Source: Isotricha intestinalis
Taxonomy: Eukaryota; Ciliophora; Litostomatea; Vestibuliferida; Isotrichidae
DNA length: 42,085 nucleotides
NCBI GenBank assembly: GCA_023807065.1
Contig: JAJJLU010000452.1
Location: forward strand, 1-42,085
Direction of reading: 5' to 3'
Shown here piece after piece: positions 20,041 through 30,153 of this stretch; within the stretch, counting starts at the first letter, position 1, and each line of letters starts with the position of its first letter. The position numbers and the translations under genes were made by a program. The notes under the pieces are model-generated. The model saw only the letters and a list, made by a program, of their open reading frames with translations, was not told where the DNA came from and searched no databases.

Positions 20041-21300
20041 TTATTTAGGTAATAAAATTTTATTAGAATTATGAAATAAGAAACCTTTTTTTTTTAATTT
20101 TAATTCTCCTTTATTAATTAAATTAATCAAATAATTTATTTGTTTTTTTAATCTTATATTATGTATATTTTTTTCCTTAAATAATTTATTTGCTTCATCT
20201 CTTTCTTTATTTATAGTTCTAATATGCTTTTGAAGAAGAAGACTTTGATATTTATAATTTGAAATATGCTGATTTAAAACATTTTGTTTAATATCTTCTC
20301 TATAATTATTCATATCATTTATAAAACATTTATTTTTATTCTCTTTATTCTTTTCAACCAAAAGTTTTTGTTTTTTTTTTAATTTATATTCTAATAATGA
20401 TTTTTCACTTGAAACTCTTTGAAATTTATCTTGAAATTTAATCATATATACTTCTGGAATTAAATAACTTAAAACTTTTTTTTCAGGTTTTTTAAATAAA
20501 TTATCTAATGAATTATTTTTTAAATTTCTCTTGCTTTTTGACTTTTCTAATATATCAAAAATTCTTTGAATACTATTTTTTCCTTTTTGAATTGTTGAAA
20601 AATTTAAACTTGAAGAAGATCTAAATAATTTACTTATTTTATTATATGGAAATAAATCTTTTAATCTTTTATGTTCTTCTTTTAACAATAAAAATCTTTT
20701 ATTTTTATTATTTTTATTCATATCACAAAGTTTGTGAATAATACTTATTTTTTTTAAATCATTTATATTTACATTTAATTTATTTATTATATTGTTTTTA
20801 TCTTCTAATTCTTTTTTTAGTTTAATAACTATTTCTTCATTATTATTATAGTTTGTTAAATTTTTTTTTGTGTCTATTTCATATTTTAATTCATTTAATT
20901 CAATTTTTATATTTTCAATAATATTTTCTTTTAATTTTATTTTACTTTCTAAATCTTTTTCTTTGTTTTCTAATAATTTATTTTTTAAATCTAAAATTAT
21001 TTCCATTTTTTTTGATGAATCATGTTCTTTAAATATATCTTTTTTAATATTATATAATAATCTATTTTCATAAATTATTCTTCTTAATTCAGTATCTTTT
21101 TCAGATAACTTTAAATTAAATTCTCCTAATTGTAATAAAAAATCTTCTTTTTCTTTCTTTTGTTTTAATTTAATATAATTCAATTTATTTTCTAAATTCT
21201 TTATCTCATCTGAGAAAAATTTATCTTCTTTAACTTCATTGCTTTTTTTTCTACTAATATTAATTTTATGTAAATTATTTCCATTGATGTGATTGATCAT
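20041..21300 (-). CDS. Coiled-coil protein of unknown family
   Basis: The frame opens at 21360, but I prefer the ATG at 21300 (MINHINGNN), giving 419 residues. The 20 upstream residues are a hydrophobic run that looks like translated AT-rich leader. Residues about 15-190 have clear heptad character rich in Lys, Glu, Leu and Ile. A basic Ser-rich section follows (SKSKRNLKNN), then a second helical region with repeated Lys/Gln/Leu pattern to the C-terminus. There is no catalytic motif. It converges on the alpha-kinase gene with stops 80 bases apart. Cytoskeletal or basal-body roles are usual for such proteins, but I cannot say more. Confidence 0.72.
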   Translation of the reverse strand: MINHINGNNLHKINISRKKSNEVKEDKFFSDEIKNLENKLNYIKLKQKKEKEDFLLQLGEFNLKLSEKDTELRRIIYENRLLYNIKKDIFKEHDSSKKMEIILDLKNKLLENKEKDLESKIKLKENIIENIKIELNELKYEIDTKKNLTNYNNNEEIVIKLKKELEDKNNIINKLNVNINDLKKISIIHKLCDMNKNNKNKRFLLLKEEHKRLKDLFPYNKISKLFRSSSSLNFSTIQKGKNSIQRIFDILEKSKSKRNLKNNSLDNLFKKPEKKVLSYLIPEVYMIKFQDKFQRVSSEKSLLEYKLKKKQKLLVEKNKENKNKCFINDMNNYREDIKQNVLNQHISNYKYQSLLLQKHIRTINKERDEANKLFKEKNIHNIRLKKQINYLINLINKGELKLKKKGFLFHNSNKILLPK

Positions 21301-21661
21301 AAATGAAAAAATTCTAATAAAAAAATTAAAAATAAATAAATATAAAATTATTACCAACACAATTATATCTAATTATTATCTTCTATTAATAATAAAATGA
21401 ATTATATGAAATAAAATAATAATAACTGTTTAAAAAATATAATTGAACAGTAACATTAAATAAATTAAACTTAAAAGAGATATAAGTGAATTAATTGGAA
21501 CTTTCTCTTCAATTTTATTCCAAATATATTTTATTTACTTAAAAAAATTTGGTTATATTAAATATAAAATAATCACTTAGAGTAATTTGATAAATATTTA
21601 AAAAGTAAATTCTAAATAAATGAAAACATTTAATAATATATTTTCTATATTTGCTATTTTT
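21301..21661. other. Spacer, 361 bp
   Basis: This AT-rich sequence holds the leader of the coiled-coil gene and the 3' flank of the RING gene, both on the minus strand. Nothing else is visible. Confidence 0.5.
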
Positions 21662-22726
21662 TTAAATTGCAACTTCTTTTTTGCAAATAGGACAAATTTT
21701 ATTATCTTTAAACCAGATATCAATACATTGAGGATGAAAAATATGTTTACAGTGCAATATTCTCACAACATTTTTTTCATTAAAAGTTTCTTTGCAAATA
21801 ACACATTCTTTCCATTCAAATTTTTGAGGAGAATAATGTTCAATTTTTAAACATAACTTTTGTTCAGTAGAAAGTCCTTTACTAACATTTCCAATTTTAT
21901 TTTCTAATTCTAATATTTGTTCATAAGTCATATTATCAACATCAATATCATCAATAAAAGAATTATTATATGAATTATTACTTATTGAACTATCATTATT
22001 CCTTTCTTCTAAATTTACACTTGAAAACACATTTTTTTGAAAAATATTTGATTCTTTTTTTATTTGAAATGGATTAAAATGATTATTTTGTTTATATGAT
22101 GTATTATTCATTGGAATAAAAGGATTATTATAATTATTTTTTGATGAAAAATTAATATTATAATTATAATTGTTTGGAATAAATGTATTATTTATATTAT
22201 CAAAATTATTCCTGATATTTATATTATTTAAGTTTAATGGATTATATATATTGTTATTATTTTTTTTTAATTGAAAGTTTTGATCAAAAACTGGAAATTG
22301 TTGATTTTCATTAATATTGTTTTGTAATGAATAATTATCAAAACTTATTGAATTCAATGAATTTAAAATATCATTTTCTTTTTGATTTATTATTTTTATA
22401 TTATTATTTATTATATTATTTTGTAATATATTATTATCATTTATTCCTAACATATTTTCATATTTTTTTACTTTATCATTCAATTGTTTGATTTTTTCAT
22501 TTAATAAATGGATTTGATATTTTAATTGAGAATTTTCATTTTCTAAATTTTTAATTTTTTTTTCTGGAGATATTTTTGTTAACAAATCGAAATTTCTATT
22601 TTTTATTTCACGAGAATTGAAATTAGATTTTGGTTCAATAAAATTTTTATTAGTTTTATTATTATTTACATCATTTAAATTATCTTCGATGTTTGAGAAA
22701 TTAAAGAAACCAGATATTTCAGTCAT
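21662..22726 (-). CDS. RING-H2 finger E3 ubiquitin ligase
   Basis: The start at 22726 (MTEISGFFNF) gives 354 residues and has the usual A-rich leader. The frame extends to 22795, but those 23 residues form a hydrophobic run typical of translated leader. At the extreme C-terminus is a RING-H2: C308-x2-C311, C326-x-H328-x2-H331-x2-C334, C345-x2-C348, with the Trp in DIWF and the CPIC end typical of E2-binding RING-H2 domains. A short coiled coil lies near residues 60-95, then about 170 residues of Asn-rich low complexity. It should transfer ubiquitin from an E2 to an unknown substrate. No transmembrane or PA domain is present, so it is probably cytosolic. It lies just downstream of the IP3R-like gene on the same strand. 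Confidence 0.92.
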   Translation of the reverse strand: MTEISGFFNFSNIEDNLNDVNNNKTNKNFIEPKSNFNSREIKNRNFDLLTKISPEKKIKNLENENSQLKYQIHLLNEKIKQLNDKVKKYENMLGINDNNILQNNIINNNIKIINQKENDILNSLNSISFDNYSLQNNINENQQFPVFDQNFQLKKNNNNIYNPLNLNNINIRNNFDNINNTFIPNNYNYNINFSSKNNYNNPFIPMNNTSYKQNNHFNPFQIKKESNIFQKNVFSSVNLEERNNDSSISNNSYNNSFIDDIDVDNMTYEQILELENKIGNVSKGLSTEQKLCLKIEHYSPQKFEWKECVICKETFNEKNVVRILHCKHIFHPQCIDIWFKDNKICPICKKEVAI

Positions 22727-22911
22727 TTTTTTTAATATATTATATAAAAAAAATAAAATAATAGGTAAATATAATATCATATTTATAATATTCAATAATT
22801 TTTTAATAAATTAGTTTATAAAAAAATTGTTGACAAAAAAAATACTTTTTAGAATTATTTTGCTTCTTAAATTCAATCAATTAATGATTATATCTTTCTT
22901 TAATATTATTA

Positions 22912-25900
22912 TTATTTATAGAATAACATACTTTTACAACATTTTACAGGAAAGCATTGAATATTTCTATCTTTTAAACAAGAAACAATAAAACTTTGAT
23001 CAGCATCTAAATCTTTTTCATTAATCCTTTTAACATAAACAAAAAATTTAATATAATGTTTTAAATTATGTTCATATTTTTGATGTTCGAAAAAATCGAT
23101 TTTTTTTTTCTCAAAATCCAATCTATCAATATTACAAATAAAGCATTTATTTTTAATATCTTCTTCTTTTTCATTACTTTCTTCTCTAATTTGTGAAAAA
23201 GTAGAAACAATGACTCCATTAATCATATTTAATAAGAGTAAAATGACAGTAATGTAAAAGACTAAATCAGAAACCCATCTTAATAAATATAAAGACATTA
23301 TATCAAAACTTTTTTGTTCAATTATATCTCCAATTCCTCCTCCAGCTCTAACACCATGATTGAAGAAATTAATTGTACATTCTAATAAATTTTGACAGAA
23401 ATTTTCTCTAACACCTTCTATTTCAATATTATATTCATTTATTAAGAAATAAAAACCAAAATTTGAATAAAAGAATATTAATATTGCTAAGAAACCTATC
23501 ATACAAACTAATTGAGTTAATCTTATTTTAAAAGCTAAAACTATTTCTTTTATTGTATCTACAAATTTTATTATTGAAAGTAATTGAAGAGCAAATAAGA
23601 AAGAACCATATTCTGAAAAAACTCCTCCAATTCCCATAATAATAATTAATAGAAGTAAATATATTTCATCATTAAATAAAAAAGCATCAAATACATATAC
23701 TTTAATTGCTTCTAATATTGTTAATTTATGATCTTTTCCTAATTCATTTTTTGAAAGTAAAACATAGAAATTATATTTTGATATTATAAATATTATTAAA
23801 AATATTACATCCATTATTACTTGTAATCCTACAAAAAATCTTGTTGAATATTCTAATATTAATTCATTTGATTCATTTACTCCTGTTAAAAAAAGTAATA
23901 AAACAAAATTAATAACTAATGAAATAATAAAATTATAAAAACCAACATTTTTATAATCAATAGTTAATAAATTTTGAATATATTTAGATTTTTTAAAAAC
24001 AGAAGTTTTATATTCTACTTCACTCATAAATAAATTTAAAGCATCAATTAAACTTTTTAATTTAGTGGTTGAAGTACTTCTATCAACATCATGTAAGAAA
24101 TTTTCAATATTATTTTTTGAAATATAATAAAAATGAGGATCAACAATAAAATAAATAATTTTTAATTCTAAATTATCATCATTTTCAACTTTAAATTCAC
24201 ATTTTCTAATAGTTTTATTAAAAAATTTTGAAGTAACAATATAATCATTCATATAATTATGATCAATTGGTTTTACTTTTTCCATTGAAATTGTTTTATT
24301 TCCACCAAATAAAGATAAAGTTCCAATTTGATTAAAATGTTCTATTTCAAAAACTTTACTTGACATTAAATCTTTTTCAGCATATTTTAAAATTTTTTGA
24401 GCTTCATTTAAATCATATTTTTCTCCTATTATTGTTAAAAATAAATACATTTGACTTGCTAATTTAAAGAAATTATCTTCATAAAAATGAGGATTTGTTT
24501 TAAAAATATTTCTTAAATCTCTCATTGAATTAGCATTTAATTCTAAAAAATAAAATAATTTATAAAATTCTTCTTTATTATAATTAATTCTACATAAATG
24601 AGAAATATATAATCCTCTTAAATAAACACAGATAATTTCAAATAATTTATCAGGAGGAAATAGAAAAATAAAAGCTCTAATAATAGAAGAATCAATATTT
24701 TCTTGAGATAAGACATTATTCATTGTAACAAATAAATAATATTTCATATGAAAAGATAATTTATTAAAATAATCATCTTTATCAAATAAAACATTTTTAA
24801 TTTGATTTGCTAAAGAAAGGAAAATAAAACCTTTATTAATGGGATTATTTTCAAAAGTTCCATCTTCTTGAAAAACTTCATAATCAGAAGGTAAATTTTT
24901 TTGATAAAAATTTTTAAAATTTGAAGTATCAGTTCCTTGAATCATTTCAACAATTAAATCACTATATCTAGTATATAATTCAATAATATTTTCATAATTT
25001 TTAAAAGGAGTTAAACTTTTAAAAACTTGACTTTGAAAATCATTTTCAACATGCATACTAAAATTAATAATTTTCATCATAGAACAAATTAAATTAAAAA
25101 ATGAAACTTGTCTAGTATATAAAAATTGTATTTTTTCTTCTTCTAAACCTAAATCTTCACTTTCATAAGTAGTAATATCACTTTTAGAAGAATTTTCTTT
25201 TTCTTTTTCTTTATCTTTATCTTTTAAACTGTTAATAAATTGAGTAAAACCAACTCCAGTTGAAATAGTTGCTCTTTTTTTTTTAACAATATCTTCATTA
25301 TTTATATTTGGAGATAAATTTATTCTTGCATTTGTTGTTGATCCATATCCTTTTCTATGGGAGTATATGTTTTTATTGTTTTGAAGAAATTTTTCTGGGT
25401 CAAAATACATTTCAAAAAATTTACTTTGAAATTCTTTATTATGTCCTTCACATAAATTTTGAATAAATTTAATTGCATTTTTACCCATATGAAATGCTAT
25501 TGTATCAAATTTTCCTATTTTTAATATTTCATCTGATATATTTGTTAAGAAATCTATATCATATATTTTTTTCACTTCATTTAATGTGGAACCTACAATT
25601 AATCTTTGGATTAAATATTCAAAAAAATTGTCTGGAAGATTTAAATCTTCACTTACAAAAGCTTCTTGAAAATTATCTGAATCATTATTGAAAAAGCCAT
25701 TAAAATATATTAAAATATATGCATTTTGAAATTTAAATTTTGTTATTTTTTTTATTTCTGGTTTGTATTTATCTTCTGTTATTATTCTTATGTTAAAATC
25801 TGTTAATATATCAAATAATTTTATTTGAAGGTAGTTTAATATATATATTCCAAAATCTATTTCTAAATCATGTTTACAAAAACGATATGAATCTATTATA

Positions 25901-28900
25901 GATAAATTATCATCATATGTTTTTGATTTAGATTTTTTATATATATTATATAATTTTATTTTCATTATATTTGTTTTTTCTTTTATTTTTTCTGAAACTG
26001 TATTTTGAGTTTGAATTGAACTTTTTGATATTAATCTTGATGATTCATCTTTTTGGAAATTTATTATTTTATGTATATTTTTCTGATATATTTCAAATAT
26101 TTTTGCTAATTCAAAATATTTAATTTTTTCTCCCATTTTTTTAGCATCTACATAAATATCATCTAAAACACTTTTTGTAAGTTCATTTTTAACTGTAAAA
26201 TTTTCATAATTATATATTAATTTTTCTACTTGATATCCTTTTTTATTATCATCTAATATAACATTACTATAAAATGAAATTGTATTTTTTAAAAAGTAAA
26301 AAACTAATTTATAAAAAATATAAACATCTTTTCCATAAATTTCATCAGAATCTAAAACAAAAGAATTAATTAAAGTAAATAAAGGTCTCATGAAAATATT
26401 TTCATAATATTTAAGTGGAAAATGATGATCAACATTATCTTTATTTGAATGAGTAAAATAATAATTAAATTTTTTAATATCATATAAAATAAAAATTTCT
26501 AATAATTCTTTTCCAATTTGAATAATTTGTTCAATTTTAGGAATTTGTTCATCTTTTAAAGAATGTTTACTTAAATGAATTAAATTTATATTATCTTTAA
26601 CGTCAGGCATATATAAATTTTCAAGAGTTTCACTCATTCTTTCAATTTGAAAATGAATAGGTTGTTTTAAAGTAAAATAATATCTTGTTAAAGCATATTC
26701 AACTTCAATTGGAATGTTTTCAAATTTTTTTTCTAAAAACTTCATATAATTATTGATAAATTCATCTCTTGGAATAATATCTGCTTTATCCATATAATTA
26801 TAAAATTCAATATCTGTATCATATAATTCACATAAGAAATTATAATATTGAGGAATAAATTTAATTATATCTTTTTTTTCTTCTATTTCTGATTCTTCCA
26901 TATCTTCTTCTTTTTTTGGCTCTTTTAATCCTAATAATTCTTGAAAATAATCATTTATTCTTTCCATTATATTTTCATTTGTACTTATATAGGAAAAAAC
27001 ATGTTCAAATGCTTCTATTGCGTTTAAAAAATCACTTTTTTGAATTGTTATTTTTTTTATACTCTTAATTGAAATTCTCATTAATTCAGCTAAAATATTT
27101 AAATTATCCTTATTTAATAATAGTAACTCTGAAATAACTTCACTAAAAAAATAAAAATTTTCAAAAGTATATTTTTTATTAATTTCATCTTTTTCATCAT
27201 TTTCATTATCATCACTTTCATTTTCTTCAACATTATTATTACTAATAGTATCATTATTATTACTAGTATTACTATAATTAACATTACTTGTATTATTATT
27301 ACTATTACTACTATTATATTTATTATAATTGTCAACATCAATTCCACAATAAATCATTTCACTTAATCTTTCTAAAAAATCTAAAGTTGTAGAAATAACA
27401 TCATTAAAAGTTACAGCAAAAATTTGTGGTTTAATATTCATAACAAAAGTTAGCATTCTACAATCTCTATTAGCTAAAAGGAATAAAAATTTTAAAAGGA
27501 AATTAATATTATCTATTAAATCATCTTTATTGTAATCAAATCCTTCATCAGGTTGAGGATAAATTTTTCCACATGAATATATATGAATAAATTCTTCTAC
27601 TTTTTGAAAGAAAACAGAATAAAAAATCACTTTTCTTATTTTTTGTAATTTATCAAAGCTTTTATGTTCTGGAGGTGAAAAAATACAATAAGGATGAGAT
27701 ATTTCATCTAAATTAAACCCTTCATTTATCATTAAACCATGAAATTTACTTAATATTTCATTTGCGTTTTCAAAGTAAGTTTCTTGATTACAATCATATG
27801 AAAAATATTGTCTGTTTATATTATTTAAATCAAAGGAAAATATATTTATCGCATCATAATATTTTTGCTCTAAGGAATTTTTTATTTTTACATAACTTGA
27901 AATATTTTCTGGATCAAAATCAATTAAAGATTGAATTTCTTGTTCATTACAATTATATATTGAATTCATATAAAAATCTTCTTTATCTAACATAACTTCG
28001 AAAAATTTTCTTAAATAATAATCAAATATTACTGTTCTTGATATATCATTTTTTCTATCAAAATCTTTAATAGTTAATAAAAATATTTTTGTTAATTTTG
28101 ATGAATCTTCATTTTTTTGAAACATAAAACCTTTTTTTTCAACAGTATCAATTCCTTGGAAATAATCATAACAAACTCTATCATTATTATATATTGTAGT
28201 ATAAATAACACTTTTCATAATATAAAAAACACTATGTTCAATATTTCCTTTTCCTCTTTCAGCATGTAAATTTAAAGTTTCTAAAATTAAATCAAAATAC
28301 CTTTTTCTCCCTTCATTATTCATAATATTGTATTTAATTAAATATTTCATTATTCTATTAAAAGTGGGAAATACATAAGACATTATTCTTTCAAATATAG
28401 AAGGAAATCTTTCATTAACTTTTAATATTGAGTCATATAAATCTAAAATATTAGATCCTAAATCATCTAAGAAAATATCATCTGGAGGTTCTTTACCAAA
28501 TAAATAAAATTTTTTAGTATTATGAATATGAATATATCTTTGATATAAATTCATATTAAATATTGTTCTCACATTCCATAAATTAGTATATTTTAACATA
28601 AATGTTCTGACAATATAATTAAATAATAATTCAGCAAAATAAAATTTAGCAGTGATAAAATTTGTTGCCATATCTTCATCTAAAGAATTTCTTAATTCAT
28701 TTAAAGACATTAAATTAAATAAATCTTTTATTTTATAAGTTCCTAAAAGTGAAGGAACAACATGAAAAAATTTATTTTCCCAAAAAACAGCAAAAGCACT
28801 GAATAATTCTAGAATTTTATAAATAATAAAATTTTTAAAAAACTCTTTATTTAACTCTGGATTTTTTTTAGTACAATATTGATTAATTTGATTGATTAAA

Positions 28901-29589
28901 GTATCTAGATAAATTTGTTTACTTTTAGCAATTTTGAAGAGAATATTAAAATTAAAATTTCTCATATGTTTCTTAAAATCTTTTCTACTTATAAAATCAG
29001 CATTTAATTTGATAACATTAATTTCATGATAATAAGGACAATAGCATACATTTCTTCCATAATCACAATTACTTAAATTATTATCATCGAATTTTAAATT
29101 AAGACAATATTCAACACAAACAGCACAATAAGTAACATTTTCATATTTGTAATATCCTCTATTAGGAGTATGTTCAAAAAATTTAGAATAAAAGCATTGA
29201 GCTTGAGTTTGTGAAGCAAGAATTTTTTCTTTAGCTGTATTTTCCATTTCTTGAGTAATCATATGATTACTTAATCCACATGAACAAATATTTATTCCAG
29301 GTACTTCAAGTGTTGGATGATGATTTTTATGACAAAATTTAGCACATGCTTCACATATTGGCTCAAATCCTTTTGTACCTGATGAACATGGACATAAATA
29401 ATATTTGGCTTGTTTACTACTATCGTTAGCATATGTACAATTCGGTACTCTTATTACTTCTTCTTCTGTTTTTGCTATAAAGTCATCGGATGATGGAAAC
29501 ATCTTCTCTTTGTCTTTCTCTGTTTCTTGAATTACTGGAAATGAATCTAGATTTGTTTTCTGGTATTTTGAGTCTTTTGTTTTAGACAT
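22912..29589 (-). CDS. IP3R/RyR-type calcium channel with N-terminal UBR box
   Basis: This is a 2225-residue single-exon protein ending in TAA. The C-terminus is an IP3-receptor/ryanodine-receptor pore: about six membrane segments from residue 1870 to 2125, selectivity filter GVRAGGGIGD at 2079-2088 (IP3R has GGGVGD), and a linker finger C2149-x2-C2152-x16-H2169-x4-H2174 with exactly IP3R spacing. A RIH-associated domain lies near 1365-1400 (KFIQNLCEGHNKEFQ). It should release Ca2+ from an internal store. The N-terminus has no beta-trefoil or MIR domain. Instead residues 51-105 form a UBR4-like UBR box (C51, C66, C68, C79, C82, C86, H87, H90, C102, C104), and residues 155-184 hold a second Cys cluster. 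UBR boxes read N-degrons in E3 ligases; here the role is unknown. The ligand cannot be IP3 by the usual pocket. Confidence 0.92.
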   Translation of the reverse strand: MSKTKDSKYQKTNLDSFPVIQETEKDKEKMFPSSDDFIAKTEEEVIRVPNCTYANDSSKQAKYYLCPCSSGTKGFEPICEACAKFCHKNHHPTLEVPGINICSCGLSNHMITQEMENTAKEKILASQTQAQCFYSKFFEHTPNRGYYKYENVTYCAVCVEYCLNLKFDDNNLSNCDYGRNVCYCPYYHEINVIKLNADFISRKDFKKHMRNFNFNILFKIAKSKQIYLDTLINQINQYCTKKNPELNKEFFKNFIIYKILELFSAFAVFWENKFFHVVPSLLGTYKIKDLFNLMSLNELRNSLDEDMATNFITAKFYFAELLFNYIVRTFMLKYTNLWNVRTIFNMNLYQRYIHIHNTKKFYLFGKEPPDDIFLDDLGSNILDLYDSILKVNERFPSIFERIMSYVFPTFNRIMKYLIKYNIMNNEGRKRYFDLILETLNLHAERGKGNIEHSVFYIMKSVIYTTIYNNDRVCYDYFQGIDTVEKKGFMFQKNEDSSKLTKIFLLTIKDFDRKNDISRTVIFDYYLRKFFEVMLDKEDFYMNSIYNCNEQEIQSLIDFDPENISSYVKIKNSLEQKYYDAINIFSFDLNNINRQYFSYDCNQETYFENANEILSKFHGLMINEGFNLDEISHPYCIFSPPEHKSFDKLQKIRKVIFYSVFFQKVEEFIHIYSCGKIYPQPDEGFDYNKDDLIDNINFLLKFLFLLANRDCRMLTFVMNIKPQIFAVTFNDVISTTLDFLERLSEMIYCGIDVDNYNKYNSSNSNNNTSNVNYSNTSNNNDTISNNNVEENESDDNENDEKDEINKKYTFENFYFFSEVISELLLLNKDNLNILAELMRISIKSIKKITIQKSDFLNAIEAFEHVFSYISTNENIMERINDYFQELLGLKEPKKEEDMEESEIEEKKDIIKFIPQYYNFLCELYDTDIEFYNYMDKADIIPRDEFINNYMKFLEKKFENIPIEVEYALTRYYFTLKQPIHFQIERMSETLENLYMPDVKDNINLIHLSKHSLKDEQIPKIEQIIQIGKELLEIFILYDIKKFNYYFTHSNKDNVDHHFPLKYYENIFMRPLFTLINSFVLDSDEIYGKDVYIFYKLVFYFLKNTISFYSNVILDDNKKGYQVEKLIYNYENFTVKNELTKSVLDDIYVDAKKMGEKIKYFELAKIFEIYQKNIHKIINFQKDESSRLISKSSIQTQNTVSEKIKEKTNIMKIKLYNIYKKSKSKTYDDNLSIIDSYRFCKHDLEIDFGIYILNYLQIKLFDILTDFNIRIITEDKYKPEIKKITKFKFQNAYILIYFNGFFNNDSDNFQEAFVSEDLNLPDNFFEYLIQRLIVGSTLNEVKKIYDIDFLTNISDEILKIGKFDTIAFHMGKNAIKFIQNLCEGHNKEFQSKFFEMYFDPEKFLQNNKNIYSHRKGYGSTTNARINLSPNINNEDIVKKKRATISTGVGFTQFINSLKDKDKEKEKENSSKSDITTYESEDLGLEEEKIQFLYTRQVSFFNLICSMMKIINFSMHVENDFQSQVFKSLTPFKNYENIIELYTRYSDLIVEMIQGTDTSNFKNFYQKNLPSDYEVFQEDGTFENNPINKGFIFLSLANQIKNVLFDKDDYFNKLSFHMKYYLFVTMNNVLSQENIDSSIIRAFIFLFPPDKLFEIICVYLRGLYISHLCRINYNKEEFYKLFYFLELNANSMRDLRNIFKTNPHFYEDNFFKLASQMYLFLTIIGEKYDLNEAQKILKYAEKDLMSSKVFEIEHFNQIGTLSLFGGNKTISMEKVKPIDHNYMNDYIVTSKFFNKTIRKCEFKVENDDNLELKIIYFIVDPHFYYISKNNIENFLHDVDRSTSTTKLKSLIDALNLFMSEVEYKTSVFKKSKYIQNLLTIDYKNVGFYNFIISLVINFVLLLFLTGVNESNELILEYSTRFFVGLQVIMDVIFLIIFIISKYNFYVLLSKNELGKDHKLTILEAIKVYVFDAFLFNDEIYLLLLIIIMGIGGVFSEYGSFLFALQLLSIIKFVDTIKEIVLAFKIRLTQLVCMIGFLAILIFFYSNFGFYFLINEYNIEIEGVRENFCQNLLECTINFFNHGVRAGGGIGDIIEQKSFDIMSLYLLRWVSDLVFYITVILLLLNMINGVIVSTFSQIREESNEKEEDIKNKCFICNIDRLDFEKKKIDFFEHQKYEHNLKHYIKFFVYVKRINEKDLDADQSFIVSCLKDRNIQCFPVKCCKSMLFYK

Positions 29590-30153
29590 TTTACTTTTTT
29601 ATTTTTTTTTCAAATTTTTTTTTTAATTTTATTTTTTATTCATATTTTTTTATTGTTATATTTGTTTTAAATTGAGATTTACTTTAAAAGAAAGTTAGAG
29701 ATTTATTCAAATGGAAATTATATTAAATATGATAAAATAATGAATTTATATTGAGATATAATTTCAAATATTTAAAAGATTATTTATCATATTATTAAAT
29801 TTTTTAAAATTTATCATGGCTCAGAAAATTTTGAAACATTTGTTATTACATTAAACAATCATTAAAAAACTTGAAATTAAAATATTGTTTTCAATTGAAT
29901 ATGAAGATTTGTTTAAGAAATAATATTTAAAAAGTTAATTCATTTTATAATTTTGATTTAATTAAATTATATTTTATTTATTTCAAAAATATTAGTTAAA
30001 AAACAAAATAAAAAAATTAGTTTTTATGATTAATTGTAATTTTATTAATTTGATGTAATAAAATAAGAAAAAAAATAATTATTTGAAAAAATATTAAATA
30101 TATCTTAAACAGAAATATTTCTTATCCAAAGATTAATTATAATTATTATAAAA
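29590..30153. other. Divergent promoter region, 564 bp
   Basis: This region lies between the start of the minus-strand channel gene and the start of the plus-strand CXXC-finger gene, so it must carry both promoters. It is AT-rich with T runs next to the channel start and A-rich leader next to the other. I see no gene or defined site. Confidence 0.6.

Noticed and set aside
21301..21360. N-terminal membrane anchor on the coiled-coil protein
   Set aside because: The hydrophobic run is translated AT-rich leader. The ATG at 21300 starts a normal soluble protein.
22727..22795. Membrane anchor on the RING-H2 protein
   Set aside because: Same artefact. The ATG at 22726 has the common A-rich context and the extra residues are leader-like.
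27114..27347. Hydrophobic minus-strand frame inside the channel gene
   Set aside because: It is another frame of the Asn/Ser-rich stretch of the channel protein, not a separate gene.
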